Assembly (NCBI RefSeq): GCF_003255815.1
Contig: NC_037686.1
Coordinates: forward strand, 62,111,779-62,175,778
Source of the DNA: Theropithecus gelada
Lineage: Eukaryota > Chordata > Mammalia > Primates > Cercopithecidae
Direction: 5' to 3'
DNA: 64,000 nucleotides
Each line of letters begins with the position of its first letter. Position 1 is the first letter of the stretch. A program made the position numbers and the translations under genes. Below, piece by piece: positions 57,821 to 64,000 of this stretch. Below the pieces are notes generated by a model. The model made no database searches, was not told the origin of the DNA, and saw nothing but the letters and a program-made list of their open reading frames with translations.

Positions 57821-60268
57821 AGTCCCCAACATATCTGTCACTTCTACAGCCATCAGATATTTTACTCCTATTGCAGCTGGAATAATGTGTTAAAGACATC
57901 ACACTGACATTTCTACTCTATGCTGCTTCATCCCGAGGGGGTAGGAGATTTCTCTGCAAGACCTACCTCCCCCCACCTATATATGCTCTGGAACATACAG
58001 CACTGGTTGTGCCACTCTTAGATTCCTCCACCTTCAAGGTTCACAACACTGTATCTCCTCATTCATTCATTCACTTATCTCAAGGGGTTGAGCACAAACT
58101 TTACACAAACATCTTCTGGGTGAACGTACAATCCCCCTTCCCCCTAATTTCCAAGCACTAGTCTGGAAATAGAAAAAATGAAAACTTACATCTTTGAAAA
58201 TATATATTTATTGGACATTTAGTTGCTAAGAATGTGTTACCATAATTGCTGATATATCTGACAACTCTCCCAGGGCAATGACTGTCCTCTCTTTTGCAAA
58301 TGTAACAGCTGTGTTTGCAGGGTCTAAGAAAGCAACATATGTGATAATATCTAAAAATCTTTTCTCTACTTTATCTGTACAAGTTAGACTTTTTGTGTTG
58401 AAAGGAAGTAACATACTCATTTTATCTTCACTGCTACGTATTTATTATAAGGATACTGTAAAAGTGTGAAATAGTAAGATAAGATACCATCTTATGATCT
58501 ATAAAATTCACAGGCCAACCAACAAGGGCTGGCTGGAATGACCACTTGTAGTCATTAGGAAGTTACCTTTTCCCCAAGTGTTTAGGGGGAAAAAATGCCT
58601 TTTGTTATGAACTGACTGTAAATCTTTCAGGACTGAGTTATCCCTTAACTCTTCAATAGCCATGGGACCCAGTGATTGTACCACCCCTTAGAGGCAGGTG
58701 TCTACTGTTTGCCAGGCCCTGTGCCTCTCTCTACTCTTTCTAACTCTCTTCCACACCACCCACCCTTTATGATCTTCCTGGTTGTCGTTACAATTTTTGA
58801 CTGCATACTAACTTACCTTCCAGGCAGAATGGACCATCAACATTCTGCTTGACCCTATGTTCAGGATGTCTTTTCCCTGGTCACACCTGTGAACCCTGTG
58901 AATATGAGGTATACTAAAACCTTTCTTTGTAAAACATCTAAAAAAGAGTAAAGTCTTATTATTTTATGTCAGATACAAATAGGAAACTTTCTTTGAAACT
59001 ATAGAATATATACCTGGTTGATGGAAAGGTTCTCAGAACCATAGGTATGTTATATGGGGTGTTTAAGGAACCATATAAATAAATATGTGCTAATTTAAGG
59101 AACTTGTGTTTTCAATGATCCCAGGCATGTAATGTTGTTATACTGTTTCCATTTAATAAGAAGATGCTTTGAAAGACATAAGTTACTTTATGGGACCAAA
59201 TCAACTTTGTTGCAAGACATAATTTATTTGCCAGTTTAATATGTGGCCTAGATTGCAAAATCTCCTGGAAATCAGTGGTCTAGTATTTAGACTCCACTAG
59301 ATTCCTATAGCAAGGAAATTCTTTGTTTCAAAATGAGAATTATTTATATACTAAAGAAAACGTGGTTTTGCTCTAAATCCTCCAAGAGATCTTTCTTGAA
59401 ATTCTCCTGCTAATTTTGTTACAGGCCTCAAATTATACCCACCTCTGCTTCAGACACTTCAAGCACTATTGAAACTATAAAGATTTCTCTTTATTGGAGT
59501 AAGCAACTTTTCTAGCTATATGATGAATGAGTTGCAGAAGGTCATTCACGTGGCGTTTATAATTTGTTAAGATCCAAAAAGTTACACTGAGTCTTCTACC
59601 ACCTTCCAAGTGGTACGATGGTTAAGTAACAGGACTATGTTCTTCACATTAATGAGGATATGTCCCTGTGTGCCTTACATCACTGGAGGCCCAGAAATTT
59701 TAGAAATGTAATGGGTCTTCATAAGGTTTAGATTCCACCTTCTTCCATGCATAAAGGACTTGTCACTTCCTACCTGACATTATAAATGTGGCAGACAAGG
59801 ACAATGTCCTAGGAGAGAGAAAATCTATCAAGTTGACAGTGGACAACTTTGGAGTACAAGACTAGGAACTTTATATAACCTTAGGGCAGAATCCTAAACT
59901 ACATTGCTGCTATTTTGGGTAAAAATGAAACAGTTTGGTTGTTTATGTGAAAAAATGATAAGAAATAGCTTCACTGTAACAATAGCCCTGTGCCAAGTGT
60001 CAGTGAAGATATGTTGCAATAATATTACATTCAATGTAGTATCTGTAAGCAGAGCTGCTCTCTGCTAGGTTTTGACATACACAGATATCCTCCAAAGGCC
60101 AAGCTGGGAAACTAGACAAAAGCTTAGAGAAATTACCATATTTGCACATCTTTCGTTGTGTGTTTACAGAGGCAAATTTAAGAAAGACTTTCCTTAGTAA
60201 GTTAAGTCAGCTTGAGTGCCAGATGATTTTTTCGTTTGGAGTGGTTGTTTGTTTGTTTTTCCTCTCTT
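57821..60268. other. Unique sequence, nothing recognised
   Basis: Opposing 63-64 codon frames at 58226-58469 show no motif. A weak L2/MIR-like patch may lie at 58680-58740 (tgtttgccaggccctgtgcc). No gene is supported. Confidence 0.45.
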
Positions 60269-60280
60269 AAAATTACATGG

Positions 60281-60583
60281 GGCCTGGCACAGTGGCTCAT
60301 GCCTGTAATCCCAGCACTTTGGGAGGCTGAGCAGGGTATCACCTGAGGTCAGAAGTTCAAGGCCAGCCTGGAATTTAATAGAAATTCCATCTCTACTAAA
60401 AAACAATGAAAAATACATAAAATTAGCCAGGTATGGTTGTGTACACCTGTAGTCCCAGCTACTCCAGAGGCTGAGGCAGGAGAATCCTTTGATCCCAGTA
60501 GGCAGAGTTTACAGTGAGCCAAGATTGTGCTATCGCACTCCAGCCTGGGTAACAACGGCAAGACTTCATCTCAAAAAAAAAAA
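60281..60583 (+). mobile_element. Full-length, older Alu with TSD
   Basis: Plus-strand Alu with about 15-20% visible divergence. The left-arm end is rearranged (ggaatttaatagaaattcca). Flanked by aaaattacatgg (60269-60280) and aaaattatatgg (60584-60595). Confidence 0.93.
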
Positions 60584-60595
60584 AAAATTATATGG

Positions 60596-63500
60596 AACCA
60601 GAGTTTTCTGAAAAGATAAATTTTCAAAGATATTTAAAGAAAAAAAAAAGAATCACCCATGAATACACACACCCCCAAATGTATCTACTCGGAATAGAAG
60701 TCACTATTTTGGTGAGATGGGTTATTTATGGTGATGGGTTGTAGTGGAATTACATGATGAGAGAACTATCTATAATACTATCAGGAGTTCCTCCATAAAT
60801 ACGTTGGTACATTTCTTTTTCTCAAGTTAAACATGACATGATGTAAGTAAATGAATCACAGAAACCAATGGGAAAAACATAAATTAGTCCAAAATGGTCA
60901 AGTTAAATTGCTTATTATTCCAGAAAAACATAATCAAGTTAGACTTAATTCACTTAAGAGACCAAAATAAATTCCAGACAAACTAAAGAATTAAATGTAA
61001 TAATTTAAATACTAACACTTTGCCACTCATTTGGTGCCTTTTGTGACATTAACATTTTAAAATACAATGATATTTCATTTTATATCATATTCATACAATT
61101 CTTGATCCATACTATACCTTGCCTACTCCCAAGTTCAGTTACAGAATTTGCAACCTACATAGAAAAATGGTCTTACCTTCAGATTAGTTTCATGTAAATA
61201 CAAGTAGTCATAACCTAATCAATCTTGCCCCATTTAAGATGATCTTTTTCTAAGTACACAGACTACAGAATGAGACAAATAATCAAAACCCATCATTTTT
61301 AAAAGGACTTTAGCTCAGAATTTAATTCCTAAAGAATTACATTTTAAAGTTTTATATGTAAACCTGTAATTAAGCAATTAATTATTCTCATTCTCAAGAA
61401 CTTCTCCAAAGAAAAGAGACAATTCATGTGTAGCAACATACATTAGAGAGGTGTAACTGAAAGATTGGCGGTGAAGGAAACAGGAGGGTCTAGAAGTGTC
61501 TCGGCAGGAATCGTATTGATCTCAAAATACTGATTCTGCCAATGTGAGTAGCCATTGGAACGACATGACAGATGCACTGCTGACTCCTGCATTTCTCCTG
61601 CAGAAGCCTTGCCCTGATCAAGAGGTACTCTGTTCCTATCTAGGGATGGACAGTGTAACATTTGGCTGCCTAAATAAAGCCTTCTTTCTCTCTTTCCCTG
61701 TGAGAAGAGGAAGCATTTGCTTTTTAAATTTATGTAGTGTGTTCTTCTTCTGACTTTAAGAAGGTGTATAATTTGTTTTTCAATTGCAACTTTTAGTGGC
61801 TAACACTAACCATGGCAATCTTTTGGAGAATAGAGAGAAGTAGAGGAACATGTGGGAAATAAAAAAAGAAAAGTAATTATTTTCAAAAGTAATTTGTATA
61901 ATTTATGCATTTATTTTCAACAAGATTTCTATGTGTGTTCCTGCTAGGGGCTTGATGCAGTGATAGGTGCAGGGAAAGGTACCACTCTCATAACATTTGC
62001 ACTCTAGTGAGATTTAGTCAATAATTTTCTACAATTGTATATGATACATACATATTTAATTTTCTATATGCAATTGGATATTTTGCTTATATTTTCCTAA
62101 ATGGTGATACAATTTCACATAAATATATATTGTGATCTCTTCCTTTAATATTTTCCTGGAAAATAAAATGAATGGAGGGCTATCAACTTGCACATACTTG
62201 CAATGAACCATTCTATACAAAAGAAAACCTCCAACCCGTGTTGAAACTGAAACACATCACTAAACCACTCTCTAACCTTATGACACTGGGGCAACATTTC
62301 CCATCATGACTTACATAAAAATAGTAATACAAAATCGTCTAGAGCTACTCTTTGCCAGTAAAATTCTTCTAATCATTTCTGAGAGAAAATAACTCACCAT
62401 CCCATGTTTGAACTTCTTGTCACTAGGTTAGAAGCCCATTTTTCTATCTATTTCTTGTCTGTGCCTATCTTGTGACACCTCACCTTAACAATTAAACTCT
62501 CTGATGTGGAACACAACTAAATTCAGTTTAGAAAATCGAAGTGCAGCTTCATCACTTGAATTTTCCTTATTCATTATGACATTAATATCTTCAAATTCTT
62601 TCATAAGGCTAGGTAAGCTTCACCTCTATGCAGCCTGAAGTTCTGCAGTTGGCCCTTATCAAAATGTCTTTAAAGTTGTTTTCTCACTCTTTTCTTTACT
62701 ATTTCATTATTGACTGACAGATTTGATCTCCCTATGTCATGCCAAATGTCTTTGCACTCTGTAATTCCCCGACAATATAATTTCAAACTATCACTTATGT
62801 TTTCCAAAACAGTTTGGCTAGACTCTAACTCCTCAATTTTATGTGTTTCTCATCTCTTGCAATTCTTCAGGGCATGGCTGCATGGCTGGATTTTCCAATG
62901 ACAATCTGCAATGATGAAACTAGAGAAAGTAACATCTGAAAATAAAGGATGTTGCACAAAAGCCAAGCGTTTACAATAAAAAAAGATTTATAAGCCAAGA
63001 TAAAATATTGCTTTGTATATTTACTAAGGTTTTCTTAGTTACTTTCTGATAACAGGAGATAACTACTTTCAGCCACCCTATTTTAAGCAGTCATTTTCAA
63101 GCATGGTGTTACTTCAGTGTCTATGTGGCAGGTAAATCAGACAACTGTAGACATCATTTTGGCCATTACAACACCCAAAATAACTTTGCTTAGATGGCCA
63201 AGTTGATTAAAAACCTGACTGCAGTCTTTTCACACCAACAACATAGACATTGTGTGTGACACAATATGAGCCTGAGTGTGAAAGACCACATAATTTTTAA
63301 AAATTATATTTATATATAAGAATACATAATAAAATTATATATGTACACACATACACAAACCAAGCAGGATTTGCCAGAGACCACCTCCAAAAAAGAATAC
63401 AATCTCTAAGAAGTAAACTTAACTCTATGGAAAATGTGTTAAATAAAAAAGCTGAAAGGGATAGATAAGGAAAGAAATGACCTATGTAATGTTTTGAAAT

Positions 63501-64000
63501 AGGACCTTGATAGATAGTGTAAGGCTAAAGACAACAGAAGCTTTGCAAAAATGCTGAAAGCTAATTAGTAAATATATTTTATGTGTATATAAGAATTCAA
63601 AATATAATTTAATGGTGGGAGAAATGAGTTACAAATAAGCAAAGAGGAAAACCAGAAAGATATCTGTGGTATTACATTGAAATAAGATGCATCAATATGA
63701 ATTCATAGTGATAGATGATAGAGAGAGAGATTAATAGAATGGATAGATTGATAGATATATAATACACACATATGTAAATTAGCTCACACTCACATATTTC
63801 CTTGCTTACTCTACTGAAATGCCTAGAAGCAGTAACACCTGGGTAGTAAATTGATGGATGTCTAGGACAGGCACTGATCTTTAGCTCAAGTAACTTTTCT
63901 GACAGTGGTATGAAATTAGAAATCAATAAACTAGAATTTTTGAGAATTCAAAAATACATGGCAATTTAACTGCATTTTCCTTAGCAACCAATGGTTCAAA
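60596..64000. other. AT-rich unique sequence, nothing recognised
   Basis: A mixed (gata)/(gaga) tract lies at 63717-63770. A weak L2-like patch is possible near 61940-62020. Short open frames (61443-61753, 62710-62901, 63672-63926) have no motif. No gene is supported. Confidence 0.45.

Noticed and set aside
1..64000. CRISPR arrays, operons, prophage or other prokaryotic systems
   Set aside because: No regular repeat-spacer structure and no dense coding. Alu, MaLR and L1 content show this is primate nuclear DNA.

Overview
The window looks like primate nuclear DNA, most likely human or another catarrhine. It carries Alu elements of several ages, including two AluY-type copies, plus THE1/MST-class MaLR LTRs, L1 3' tails, and L2 and MIR fossils in AT-rich background. 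I found no protein-coding gene, no exon I could defend, no RNA gene and no CRISPR or prokaryotic feature. The longest open frames are about 110-120 codons. They fall in LTRs, Alus or unconserved sequence and are not annotated as genes. The region is either a gene desert or the interior of a very large intron.

Layout. 1-10 kb is AT-rich and repeat-poor: an old L1-like stretch, an L2-like patch, two L1 3' ends and a cluster of short local duplications near 5-6 kb. 10-26 kb holds three solo MaLR LTRs, Alus at 11.3, 16.2, 17.8, 19.7, 21.6 and 23.6 kb with a left monomer at 24.1 kb, two MIRs, and two unique, less AT-rich stretches that could be conserved regulatory DNA (13.33-13.62 and 20.67-21.16 kb). 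25-38 kb holds a well-preserved ERV LTR with a repeated octamer motif (28.3-28.9 kb), two Alus, a hAT-type MITE, MIR and L2 fossils and another solo LTR. 38-52 kb has a 55-bp tandem array interrupted by a solo LTR, two antisense L1M fragments, L2 pieces, and a run of three LTRs of different families between 48.8 and 52.3 kb, all on the minus strand. 52-64 kb is mostly AT-rich unique sequence. It includes a three-level nest (Alu left monomer inside an LTR inside an L2), an AluY at 57.5 kb and an older Alu at 60.3 kb.

Nothing here forms a gene system. The most unusual signal is three pairs of about 75-bp direct duplications, each pair 0.8-3 kb apart and 87-91% identical, that I cannot assign to a known repeat family. 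Family names below come from recalled consensus sequences, not from a search. Class-level calls are firmer than subfamily calls.
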